Shown: in pieces, positions 24,635-34,405 of the stretch
Numbering within the stretch: position 1 is the first letter of the stretch
Layout: each line of letters starts with the position of its first letter
Source: Rhizophagus irregularis
Lineage: Eukaryota > Glomeromycota > Glomeromycetes > Glomerales > Glomeraceae
Assembly: GCF_026210795.1 (NCBI RefSeq)
Contig: NC_089434.1
Coordinates: forward strand, 1,116,001 to 1,180,000
Direction: 5' to 3'
DNA length: 64,000 nt
Position numbers and translations under genes: made by a program
Notes under the pieces: generated by a model
What the model was told of the DNA's origin: nothing
The model's database searches: none
The model's input: the letters and a program-made list of their open reading frames with translations, nothing else

Positions 24635-25322
24635 TAGAGTTTGGAACCGGATGCACCATCCAGTTTTTAAACCAGTTCCACCCGTTTTTTTACGATTCGG
24701 TTCAATCCGGATTCATGCTGCAAAAACCGGTTTGCGTTTAAAGCGAGTGCAACCGGGTGCTCAACCCGGTGTGATATTGAAACTTTATAGTGCCAGCCCG
24801 AATTACGAAATTATAAATCATGTGATACCGGATAAATAGTTTAGCCACTGGGATTTTTATCAGTTATAGAAAATTATGCTCTGGAATTGTATTACACAAG
24901 CTTTGTAATTCTGCCGAAATTATAAACTCAGCCAATTATATGCCGATCCCATTTAATTCTGGCCAAAATTACAGTGTACTGTACACTTGACAAATTCATG
25001 TGGGTTGTCGGCAAATAGAATTTTGTAATTTGTCACGTGTCCCGTACATTTTGAAATCAGTGTAAGCCAGATGCAAAAATGGAAACTCTAATAGATCATA
25101 GTAGAATTCCATAAGTTAACTGTTAATAATTGAAAACCAGGAACGTGACTTCAGATGCGGCTAACTATTACTTTATTATTTATTTATTATAATTAAACAA
25201 ATATAAAACCGGGTACAAAAATTGGTTTCAACCGGGTTTGTAAAAACCAATTTGAAAAGGGTCGAACCGGTTGCACCTGTTTTAAATCCGGTTTCCAAAA
25301 ATACAACCGGTTCCAAACTCTA
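24635..25322. mobile_element. hAT-type MITE, 688 bp, same family as 2347-2827
   Basis: Left end TAGAGTTTGGAACCGGATGC, right end AACCGGTTCCAAACTCTA, with exact 8-bp duplications GTGCAACA (24627-24634 and 25323-25330). The interior shares words with the 2347-2827 copy (GTTTGCGTTTAAA, TTGAAACTTTATAGTGC, GTGATA..GGATAAATAGTTTAGCCACTGGG and complements) and is again rich in AACCGG motifs near both ends. The 70-codon plus ORF over its left half looks incidental. Confidence 0.9.
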
Positions 25323-25738
25323 GTGCAACATGTTAAACAATGTCATAATGTCATATGGTGTACGCACATCATCATGACTGACTCTTCAGTCTCTTCACCG
25401 TACAATAATTACATAAAGAGAAAATTAAACAGTGAGCAATAAGTAGTATTATATTCATAAATTATTATATGCCCGCTTTTCAAATTGATTAATATATTTG
25501 GTATGATAATTGAAAGTTTCACTAAATTTTTTTGCCCTTATTAATGTGGCCATTACTAAAGTTTTCCAATTGTAATAATTACTAAATAAGAACTGAAAAT
25601 ATATTAGTATATCGCAAATTACTTTTATGAAATATATATAATCCTTATTTTTTCTGTTAATAGAATTGTAAATGTAACCTAAAATCTAATATTTATAGCT
25701 GAATAGCTCCAAGAAAATTTTATCATTTGTACCATTCA

Positions 25739-25840
25739 ATATGGCTCACTTGATAATCGAAATGTCGATTTTTTTTGGCTAAAATTAACGTTAATTTTGG
25801 CCAAAATGATTGACATTCCGATCATCAAATCCGCCCATAT
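25739..25840. repeat. 102-bp near-perfect hairpin (foldback MITE)
   Basis: The two arms ATATGGCTCACTTGATAATC.. and ..GATCATCAAATCCGCCCATAT pair along their whole length around the centre AAAATTAACGTTAATTTT (centre 25790/25791), with scattered mismatches. No ORF. Most easily read as a tiny foldback MITE; a small-RNA precursor is an alternative that the sequence cannot decide. It lies about 165 bp upstream of the kinase gene at 26004. Confidence 0.8.
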
Positions 25841-26003
25841 GTTGATAATATTTTGATCTGCATTGTACTGTATGACAAATTTATTGAGTAATAGTATTAT
25901 GTTACACTTAAAGAAAAATGGCGTAATTATAAATTATGGACACCTCTTTAATTAACGCCGATTATTGTTTTTTTTAAAAAAAAAAAACAAAAAAATTTAA
26001 ACC

Positions 26004-29000
26004 ATGTCATCTCAAGATGATATTATATGTAAAAGCTGTGATAAAATATGTACAAATATTATGTTTAAATGGTGTAGACCATGTGCAATAAATAACTTAA
26101 AAAAAAATTTCACGAACTGGACTAGTGGAAATGAAAAGATTGATGATTTTATTCAAAAAATGCAATTAAAAATTGAAAGTTATGATGATATAATTGTTGA
26201 ATGGATACCTTATGACCAATTTAATAATGTTAAAAAAACAAATAAAAATGGTTTTGCTACAGCAATATGGAAGGATGGTTTATTAGAATATAATGAAGAA
26301 GAAATGAAACGTATAAGAATATCTAATATAGAAGTTTCTTTAAAATGCTTGATCAATTCACAAAATGTTATTAATGAATTTTCAAATGAGGTATGAAATT
26401 TTTATTTTTTGTAATTTAACCTTTAAAAATAACTTTATTATAACAACTTTTATATTTAAAAGGCCAAAGCATATTCCATTAAATACAGTAAACTACATAA
26501 ATATAACCTTGATATAATGGATGGTATTCCTAAAATATATGGAATATCCCAAAATCCAGATACAAATGATTATATTGTAGTACTTAATAATAGTTATTGT
26601 AAAGAATGTAGTGAAATATATATAGAAATATGGTCAAAATGGTGTAGACCATGTCAAATAAATAATTTAGAATTAAATCATAGTGGAAATAAAAAAATTG
26701 ATGAATTCATTCAAGAAATGCAATTGAAAATTGAAAAATCTAGTGATATAATTGTTGAATGGATACCTTATAACCAATTCAATAATGTTAAAAAAATAGG
26801 CAAAGATGGCTTTGCTACAGCAATATGGAAGAATGGTCCATTAGAATATAATTATAATAAAGAAAAGCATAAGTATGAAAGAAAATCTAATAAAAAAGTC
26901 ACTTTAAAATGCTTGAATAATTCTCAAAATGTTATTAGTAACTTGTTAAATGAGGTATGAAACTTCTACTTTTTGTAATTTAACCTTTAAAAGTACTTTA
27001 TTATAACAACTTTTATATTTAACAGGCTAAAACATATTCCATTGAAAAATATAAACTTGATATTCCTGAAATATATGGAATATCCCAAAATCCAGATACA
27101 AAAGATTATATTATAATTCTTTGTGGTTTTTGTGAAAATTGTGGTGAAATATACATAAATATATATTGTCAATTTTGTAAATCATGTTATTTAATACAAA
27201 ATTTTGCTAAATGGACTAGTGGGAATGAAAAAATTGATGAACTTATTCAAGAAATGCAATTAAAAATTGAAAAATCTAGTGATATAATTGTTGAATGGAT
27301 ACCTTATAACCAGTTTTATATTATTAAAGAAATAAGCAAAAATAATTTTGCTAGATTATATTTGGCAATATGGAAAGATGGTTCATTAATATATAATTTC
27401 AATAAAAAAAAGGGTATTTATGAAAGAAGTTCTAATAAAGAAGTCATTTTAAAATGCTTGAATAATTCACAAAGTGTCATTAATGACTTATTGAATGAGG
27501 TATTGAGACTTCTAATTTTTTTGTAATTTAATCCTTAAAAGCACTTTATTACAACAACTTTTATATTAAACAGGTTAAAGCATATCCCATTAAAAGAAGT
27601 GAATATAAATATGATATTCCTAAAATATGTGGAATATCCCAAAATCCAAATACAAGTGAATATATTATTGTATTTAAAGATGGTCATTATTGCAAAAACT
27701 GTGGTAAAATATATACAAAGATAAGTTTAGAATGGTGTAAACTATGTCATATAAATGGTTTAAGACAAAATTTTGTAAATTGGACTAGTGGGAATGAAAA
27801 AATTGACAATTTTATTCAAAAAACGCAATTAAAAATTAACAATTATAATGATACAATTGTTGAATGGATACCATATAACCAGTTTAATAATATTAAAGAA
27901 ATAGGTAAAGGTGGATTTGCTACAGTCTATTTAGCAATATGGAAAGATGGCCCATTAGATTATCAATTTGATGATAATAAACATATAAGAACACCTAATA
28001 GAGAAGTTGCTTTAAAATGCTTACATAATTCACAAAATATAACTAATGAATTTTTAAATGAGGTATGAAATTTATTTTTTTAGACTTCATTAAACACTTC
28101 TCAATAATAATTGTTTTTACTTTTTGATAGGTTAATGCATACTCTATTAGTAATAATAATGGAATTCTTAGAATATATGGAATATCCCAAAATCCAGATA
28201 CAAATAACTATATTATTGTACTTGAATATGCAAATGGTGGAAATCTTGATAATTACAATAATAATATCATTAGGAATCATAATTGGATTAGAAAATTAGA
28301 TGTATTAAGTAATATTGTTAGAGGTCTTAACATAATTCATGAAAATAAAGTAGTTCATCGTGATTTCCATACAGGAAATATATTGGTATCATTTAGTTAT
28401 AACAATTCTGATGGCTTTACTGGAGATTCTTCTAGTCATATATATATTTCAGATATGGGATTATGTGGAGAAGTTAGTAATATAGACAAAACAAAAATTT
28501 ATGGAGTTATGCCATTTGTAGCTCCTGAAGTATTAAGAGGAAAGCCATATAATCAAGCAGCAGATGTATATAGTTTTGGTATGATTATGTATCATATTGC
28601 AACTGGAAGACAACCTTTTGCCAATTGTGCTCATGATAGTATTTTAGCATTAAATATATGTAATGGAATTAGACCTGAAATAAATGAACAAGAAGCACCA
28701 AAATTTTATATTGATTTAATGAAAAATTGTTGGGATCCAGATCCAGATAAGAGACCAAGTGCTATTGAAATATATGAACTCAATAATTTGTTTCATAGTT
28801 CTATTTTTGAAAGTAAAGATAATGAAATTAAAAAGCAAATTAAAAAAGCGGATGAATATAGAAAAGCAAATTTTTTATCTACTGGAAATGGTCAATCAAT
28901 TCATCCACAAGCTTGTTATACTTCTCGATTACTCAATCAATTTACAAAAGATCTTTCAAAAGATGTTACTGATTGTTTAGACTGTATGATTAATGATTGA
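26004..29000 (+). CDS. TKL-type protein kinase with four tandem Cys-rich/N-lobe exons
   Basis: Five exons, all introns phase 0: 26004-26390, 26463-26954, 27026-27499, 27574-28062, 28131-29000; 903 residues, fully open. Exons 1-4 each encode a C-x2-C...C-x2-C module, WTSGNEKID, a VEWIPYNQF motif and a kinase N-lobe ending at the beta-3 Lys (xxLKC). Exons 2-4 also begin with the segment that opens exon 5 (YGISQNP.T..YII). Only module 4 keeps a complete glycine loop (GKGGFATVYLA, ~562-572; Lys ~599); modules 1-2 lack three residues there. Exon 5 gives HRDFHTGN (HRD ~690), DMG in place of DFG (~722), APE (~745), DVYSFGMIM and CWDPDPDKRP. Probably a cytosolic Ser/Thr kinase; substrate unknown. Introns are nearly identical in sequence, so the duplication is fairly recent. 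Confidence 0.88.
26572..28190 (+). repeat. three tandem ~540-bp exon-intron duplications in the kinase gene
   Basis: The unit runs from the Cys-rich part of one exon, through the N-lobe, the phase-0 intron (GAG|GTATGAAA..TTATTATAACAACTTTTATATT..AG), to the YGISQNP segment of the next exon. Corresponding points recur at about 26572, 27108 and 27655, i.e. about 540-bp spacing. The coding frame and splice sites are kept in every copy. Confidence 0.85.
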
Positions 29001-29459
29001 ACTAAAGCTATTATAAATTACTATTATTACTTATTTATATTGTTTTAATCAGATAGTTAAAATTAAAATTTATAAAAAAAATGTTGATTCGTGTATTATA
29101 TTTCTGTTTTTTCCATAAATGTACCATTTTTACAGAATTTTTATGAAAGACATGGAAATATTCGGATGAAAATTTTTTATGGGGCTATTGAATGTTGGTA
29201 TAATAATATTTGATGATATTTAACATATTCATTATTTCATTTTTATTTTTATTTTCTTTTAAAGTGAAGACTTAAAATTCTGTTTATTATATTATCATGT
29301 TTTGAAAATAAAAATTAATTATTATTATTACAAAAATTATATTTCCCACCATAATCATCATTATGCTAGTAATATAACGTTATAATTTTTTCATTTATTT
29401 GTTATTCTGTATTATTAGTAGTTTAGCCAAATTGCTTTCATTAATATACTTATAAGAAA

Positions 29460-29562
29460 CAGTTTATATGTATGATTTTGGTATAATTATATATTATATC
29501 GCAATTAGAAGATAATCTTTTTGCAAATTGCGTTCATAATAATAGTTTTAGCAACTAGTGTA
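29460..29562 (+). pseudogene. kinase C-lobe fragment
   Basis: Reads YMYDFGIIIYYIAIRR, stop, SFCKLRS, matching DVYSFGMIMYHIATGRQPFANCAHDS of the gene just upstream (28565-28640). Stops and truncation show it is a relic, probably left by a partial duplication of that gene. Confidence 0.65.
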
Positions 29563-29629
29563 CTTTTGGATATAGTGAGTGAGTTTATTTTTAAAGTATA
29601 CTAATAATACTAATAAATTAATTTTATAA

Positions 29630-30097
29630 CAATAGATTGTGTTTAGTGATATTTATAAAAAAAAATTTCAAGAGATTTTTTTTTTTTAATAAGAATAGTT
29701 TGGTATAAAAATTTTCTAGGATTTTTATTTAATAACAATATATATATCAGTATAGTACAATAGGGTTAACCATTCAATAAATAGATATAATAAATTTTTT
29801 TTTTGGGGATTCTTTCTTTAATGACACTAGATTGGTATAGTACAATAGATAGGTATAATAAAAATTTTCTAGGATTTTTTTTTTAATTACAATAGATCGG
29901 CAATAGACATTATTAACTGAAGTTAATAATTGTTTTTTAGTAAGATTTTTTTTATAGTTCACAGTAACACTAATATTACTAATAAGTAATGATAATAAAA
30001 GATTTTTTATAACAATAGATTACATTTAATAAGGTAAGGTTAATAAATAAATTTTCTGAGATTTTTTTTTTTAATAATAGAATGGTATAGTACGCCA
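29630..30097. repeat. degenerate tandem repeat of a T-rich unit
   Basis: About five to six units built from TTTTTTTTTAATAA.AATAG, GGTATAGTACAATAGATAGG and AAATTTTCTAGGATTTTT, with variable spacing of 60-90 bp. Simple-sequence expansion is the likely origin. The minus-strand 62-codon ORF here looks like a shadow of the repeat. Confidence 0.65.
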
Positions 30098-30103
30098 CTG
30101 GTC

Positions 30104-30485
30104 TATGGAAAGCCGTCCTTGACAAAAGGTTGATATCCAGACATCATGTTGGATAATGTCTAGACATCATGTTTGATATATGTAGAATAATGTTTGTACA
30201 TCATTCAACATGATGCTCAAGCATCAACCGACATGATGTCTTAGACATGTTACCAAATATAGTAAATTTTATTTTGTGTAACTCATAAATATACTATATT
30301 TGGTAATTTGATCAGCATGATGTCTAGACATCATGTCGGTTGATGTCTTTCACATCATGTTAAATAATGTACAAACATCATCCTACATATATCAAACATA
30401 ATGTCTAGACATACCATCATGATGTCTAAATATTATATTTCATGATGTTTGGACATCAACCTTTTGTCAAGGACGGCTTTCCATA
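30104..30485. mobile_element. long-arm foldback element, 382 bp
   Basis: The ends TATGGAAAGCCGTCCTTGAC / GTCAAGGACGGCTTTCCATA pair and the complementarity continues inward almost to the centre (..ACCAAATATAGTA / TACTATATTTGGTA.. near 30253-30305). The arms are made of many ACATGATGTCTAGACATCAT words that are themselves palindromic. Flanking CTGGTC is present on both sides (30098-30103, 30486-30491); because the adjacent TA is ambiguous, the duplication could be 6 to 8 bp. No ORF. Mobilised in trans if mobile at all. Confidence 0.85.
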
Positions 30486-30880
30486 CTGGTCAAATGATGA
30501 GGTATCAGCCAGATTTCATATACCTGATATCTGTACGATATATCATGTATAGTGGTCCGATATGTTAACGATTTATGTCTCACCTATGTTAGGTTACATA
30601 CAAGTTACATATCGGGTTGTTGCATATCATACTCTCATAATCATATCGGTATCTTGATATTTCAATGATATTTATATTATCAAAATACGATGTTTCATTA
30701 ATTATATCCTAATATCTCATGTTATATCCCGATATTTTGCTGATTTTTATGTGTATTGTATATTATTATATTTATTTTATTTATTTAAAACTAGATATCT
30801 ATTTAATATATGCGTTACATTAATATTTTATCTTTCTAAACTATGTTGTTAATGGTTTAGAACATTGTTCCAGTTGGTTC
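30486..30880. other. AT-rich spacer with GATAT-rich words
   Basis: Contains many ATATCNGATAT-like words (GATATATCATG, CATATCGGTATCTTGATAT, TATCCCGATATTTTG). No gene seen. Confidence 0.35.
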
Positions 30881-32263
30881 AATTCCAACAAACAACTTCT
30901 AATATCTCATCGCGTCTACGTTTCCTATCCAAAAAACCTACAAAAACAAGAAGGCATTATTAGTTTTGTCTAATAGCACCATTATCACACCATTTAATAA
31001 AGAACCTATGTATCATGATAAATGTTTCGCCACAAAATTGTTCAAAAGCCTAAAAAAACAAATTAAATAATGGTGTTAGTACTACAATTAACACCATCTC
31101 ATAATTATCCAAAGAAATTTACTGACCACGTTCAAGAATCATCCAGAAATCTAAAAAAAATAAGAAAAAAGCGTTAACTTTATTAAATTATACGCCATTA
31201 ACATCCACACAAAGAAACCTACTACGAATTGTCCAAGAATCGTCCAGAAACCTAAAAAAAGAAGAAATAAATAGCATTAGTACGATATTAATACCAATAA
31301 CGCTCACCCAAAATAACTTACCGCAAAAATTGTCTAGAATCGTCTAGAAACCTAAAGAATAAAAAAAAAGCATTAACAAAGTTTAATAATGCCGCTATTA
31401 ATACCCACCCAAAGAAACTTACTGTGAAGAGTTATTTCAGGAACCTAAAAACAAAAAAAAGGCATTAATTTAGTTTAATAACGCCATTAACACACCCAAA
31501 AGACCTACCGTGAAGAGAATCTGCTAAAAGAATTCATTCCTGTTGTTCCCGTAATACCACAACGGAATGCATGTATGAATTTCGTTTCTAAAAGCAAAAA
31601 ATATAAGTAAATAACGGAAAAATATGTTTTGTAATATATTTTGTAATTTCCGTTTTTACCTTCCAAGCTCTGACTTTTAACTTAAAAATAAAAATTAGTT
31701 TTTTTTTTTGAAAAAAAAAAATAGATTGTCGGATCATCAGTAAATCAGTTTAACTGAAACCGCAGTTACCAATAATCCAATAACTGTGACCCAGCCATTT
31801 CATAGTCCAGTATGCCGAAAGTCAAAACCCCATATTGCCGAAATGAGATGCTGAAACCTTTCAACATAGTTTCAGTAGTCGATTTGTAATTTCGTCCAGC
31901 GTTCCCTATAAAAGAAAGAAACATTAGTCATGTTTCTAAAAATCAAAAGAAAAAACGTTAAAAAAAAGATAAAACTACCCTCCCATTTACCTTTCGCCCA
32001 AAGTCCGGTTCCTGGCGTTCTTACAAAAGAAGAAAGAAATGTTGGTACGTTTCTTTAACACAATTGAACGCCATATTCTCCCCTATATATTTAAGTCCAA
32101 AAGTAGCCTTTTCTTTATCACTCTGCTCTAATTTTGCAAGTCTGGCCTCATTCTTTTCCATAGCCTGTCTTAACTTAGCATTTTCAGCTTTAACCTTGGC
32201 ATTTTCAGCCTTAATCTCGTCATTATCAGTCAGGAGCTTGATGACGTATAGTTCAGATTGCAT
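30881..32263 (-). CDS. coiled-coil protein gene with an array of tiny exons (possibly decayed)
   Basis: ATG at 32263 opens a coiled coil (DNDEIKAENAKVKAENAKLR..ARLAKLEQSDKEKA). Downstream on the minus strand, strong polypyrimidine-AG acceptors and GTA(A/G) donors delimit small exons: 31991-32019, 31770-31905, 31660-31680, 31509-31587, 31423-31444, 31322-31351, 31223-31251, 31123-31150, 31006-31049, and one from 30937. From 31423 leftward, exons have a GTTTCTGGACGATTCTTGGA-like core and introns of 70-73 nt share TTAATGGCG and TTTAATAAAGTTAACGC words, so exon and intron have been amplified together. Several exon lengths are not multiples of three and the donor after exon 1 is weak, so the full mRNA cannot be reconstructed by eye. 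No function recognised. Confidence 0.5.
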
Positions 32264-33061
32264 ATTCAATAACGCCTTTCATATAGAACATGATTTATTT
32301 AAAATGCATTTTACCTAAGTAGTCTAACTTTTTTTATTTTCCATATCCCACGAAAATATACTTGATACAGTGTTTTCGGCTTGAATTCTTTATTGATGTA
32401 GTAAATAAATTACATGATTCTGCTTGTAACCGTGATACATAAATTTACGAGCGAAATGGTGTTTCTACAGTTAATACTTGCGGTTCACCTAAACTATTCA
32501 CACTAACATATTATCCCAACAATAATTTCATGATCTTTCATTTATCCTATTACTCGATGTTCTAGATAGAATAAAGTATAAAACGGTCAATAGTTATTAC
32601 ATACTCGATATATGCAGTGTCGGAAAATAAATCAACAGTTAATAACACTAACCTTATAAGTCCCGTTAAATTTTATGTTGTTTGATGTTAGTAAGGTCCA
32701 CGAAGAAAAATATTTATTAATTTGTAGACTCTGAGATCGTTCTTCTTGTAAAAGCATAGCCACAGCTGAAATATTCATACATTAATTGCGTATTATCGCA
32801 TCCAGGCTTCGTGACGGCTTGGTACTTGGTAGTTGTATATATGAATCTTAACATAGTTAACCGCTGCGCTTAAATATTCCTGACAAAGCTACAATGTTAA
32901 TTTATCTTGATTAAAAAAAAACAAATATTTTCTTCTCAAGTTGACCATCGGGTTGTGGATTAAAACTGGTATATAAAACTCAAGAATCTATAACCATAAT
33001 AACCATAAATAAGTTTTTCTTAATAACCATTTTTAGAAAAATGCGTTAAAGATGTATTTAC

Positions 33062-33202
33062 CAGGTTCTTCCAAATTCCTAAGAGTCCGATAACCTAAAA
33101 AATGAAAAAAAGAAACGTTAGTACGTTTCATTAACACAATTAGACACCATACCCTCCCCCATATATTACCGGGTTCTTCCAAGTTTCTAGGAGTCCGGTA
33201 AC
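33062..33202 (-). repeat. two 33-nt microexon-like units with intron between
   Basis: Minus-strand units 33170-33202 and 33062-33094 are both 33 nt (core CGGACTC.TAGRAA.TTGGAAGAACC), each preceded by ..TTTTAG and followed by GTAATA / GTAAAT. The 75-nt spacer has the branch-point-like GTACTAACGTTTC and a polypyrimidine tract. The same spacer words (GGGGAG.GTATGG.GT..AATTGTGTTAA.GAAACGTAC) recur at 32030-32085, linking this to the gene that starts at 32263. Confidence 0.7.
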
Positions 33203-33219
33203 CTAAAAGAAACAAAAAA

Positions 33220-34405
33220 AAAATTTATTTTTTTTTAATTAAATGAAAAAAAGCGTGTTTGTAGATTATCAACGACCAGTTAAAAAACTGATCAGGGCTT
33301 AACTGAATAAAGAAATGCCAAAATTGTGCAGTTTCAGCTTGCCGAAATCTAGTTGCCCATCCTTATTTTTAATATTATTTAAATATTTTGGGTCAAAAGG
33401 AACTACACTAGAGTGTATTTCCTTCAAAAATATTATCTAATTATTCCAATTTTATTAAATGTATTAATACTAAGAAACATATGTTCTATTATTGTAAATT
33501 GGATTGAAACTAACAAACGTTTACATCCTCTCAGGATGATCAACCGCAGCAGATCGCGTTTTCTTTTTTCTTAAACTGTATCTTTTTTTCGGTCTAATAT
33601 TTTTTTTGATCCTTTTTTTTGACCGGATCTTTCTCTTTATAATAATCTATGCTATTACTGTATTTTTTTATATATGTATATTATCGTTATTATTTATTTC
33701 ATCTTTAGGCTTAGATCTGTGATCAGTGATCGGATCAATCAGATTGATGATGTAAGCGTGATTTTTTACTTTTAATGATTTTTTTCTTATTTTTTTCATT
33801 TTTTCACCTCTTAGGTTTGGAATCGGCGATATAATCAAAATAGAATATTTTTTTATTGAATAAATATGATTTGTAAGTATTTTTTTTTACCTAAAAATGA
33901 AAAAAAACATGTTAATATTAGTTTATCTACATATAAAACAAAAATTTTATTGTTATATTGATTTAAATTCATTTAATCCTGTTGCAACGCAACAAACTAC
34001 AGCTAGTTATAAAATAAATTTATTATTTATTCTATTTATTCTAATTTAATTATTTAAACATTTTAATTTATAGAATTAATCATTTAACATTTTTAATTTT
34101 ATTTAATTATGTGAGTTTATAATTATTTAAAAATCAAGCTGCAGTAACAGAAAAAACATATAAGATAATCACGAACAAACTCATCTCTTAAGTTTTATCA
34201 TAATAATATTGTTAATCAAAGATGTACGGTTCTGGACTGGTCCTGAATGAAAAACCAGTCTATTTGAAACCAGTCCATTTGCATTTATATATTTGTCATG
34301 AACAAAAAAAAATCTCAAATAAATAAATAATTTGTTTTAGAAAAGCAAGTTTTAAAGCAACTTTAATCAATCAGTTGTAATAATTTTACAAATATTACAA
34401 ATATC
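33220..34405. other. AT-rich intergenic DNA, no supported gene
   Basis: T-rich tracts at 33560-33900 with several TTTTTTAG-like ends resemble intron 3' ends but no exon pair can be confirmed. Nothing else seen. Confidence 0.35.

Noticed and set aside
29630-30097. CRISPR-like array
   Set aside because: Units vary in length and are T-rich simple repeats; no constant repeat with unique spacers.
32064-32318. 84-codon plus-strand Ser/Leu-rich ORF
   Set aside because: Antisense of the coiled-coil coding exon; shadow.
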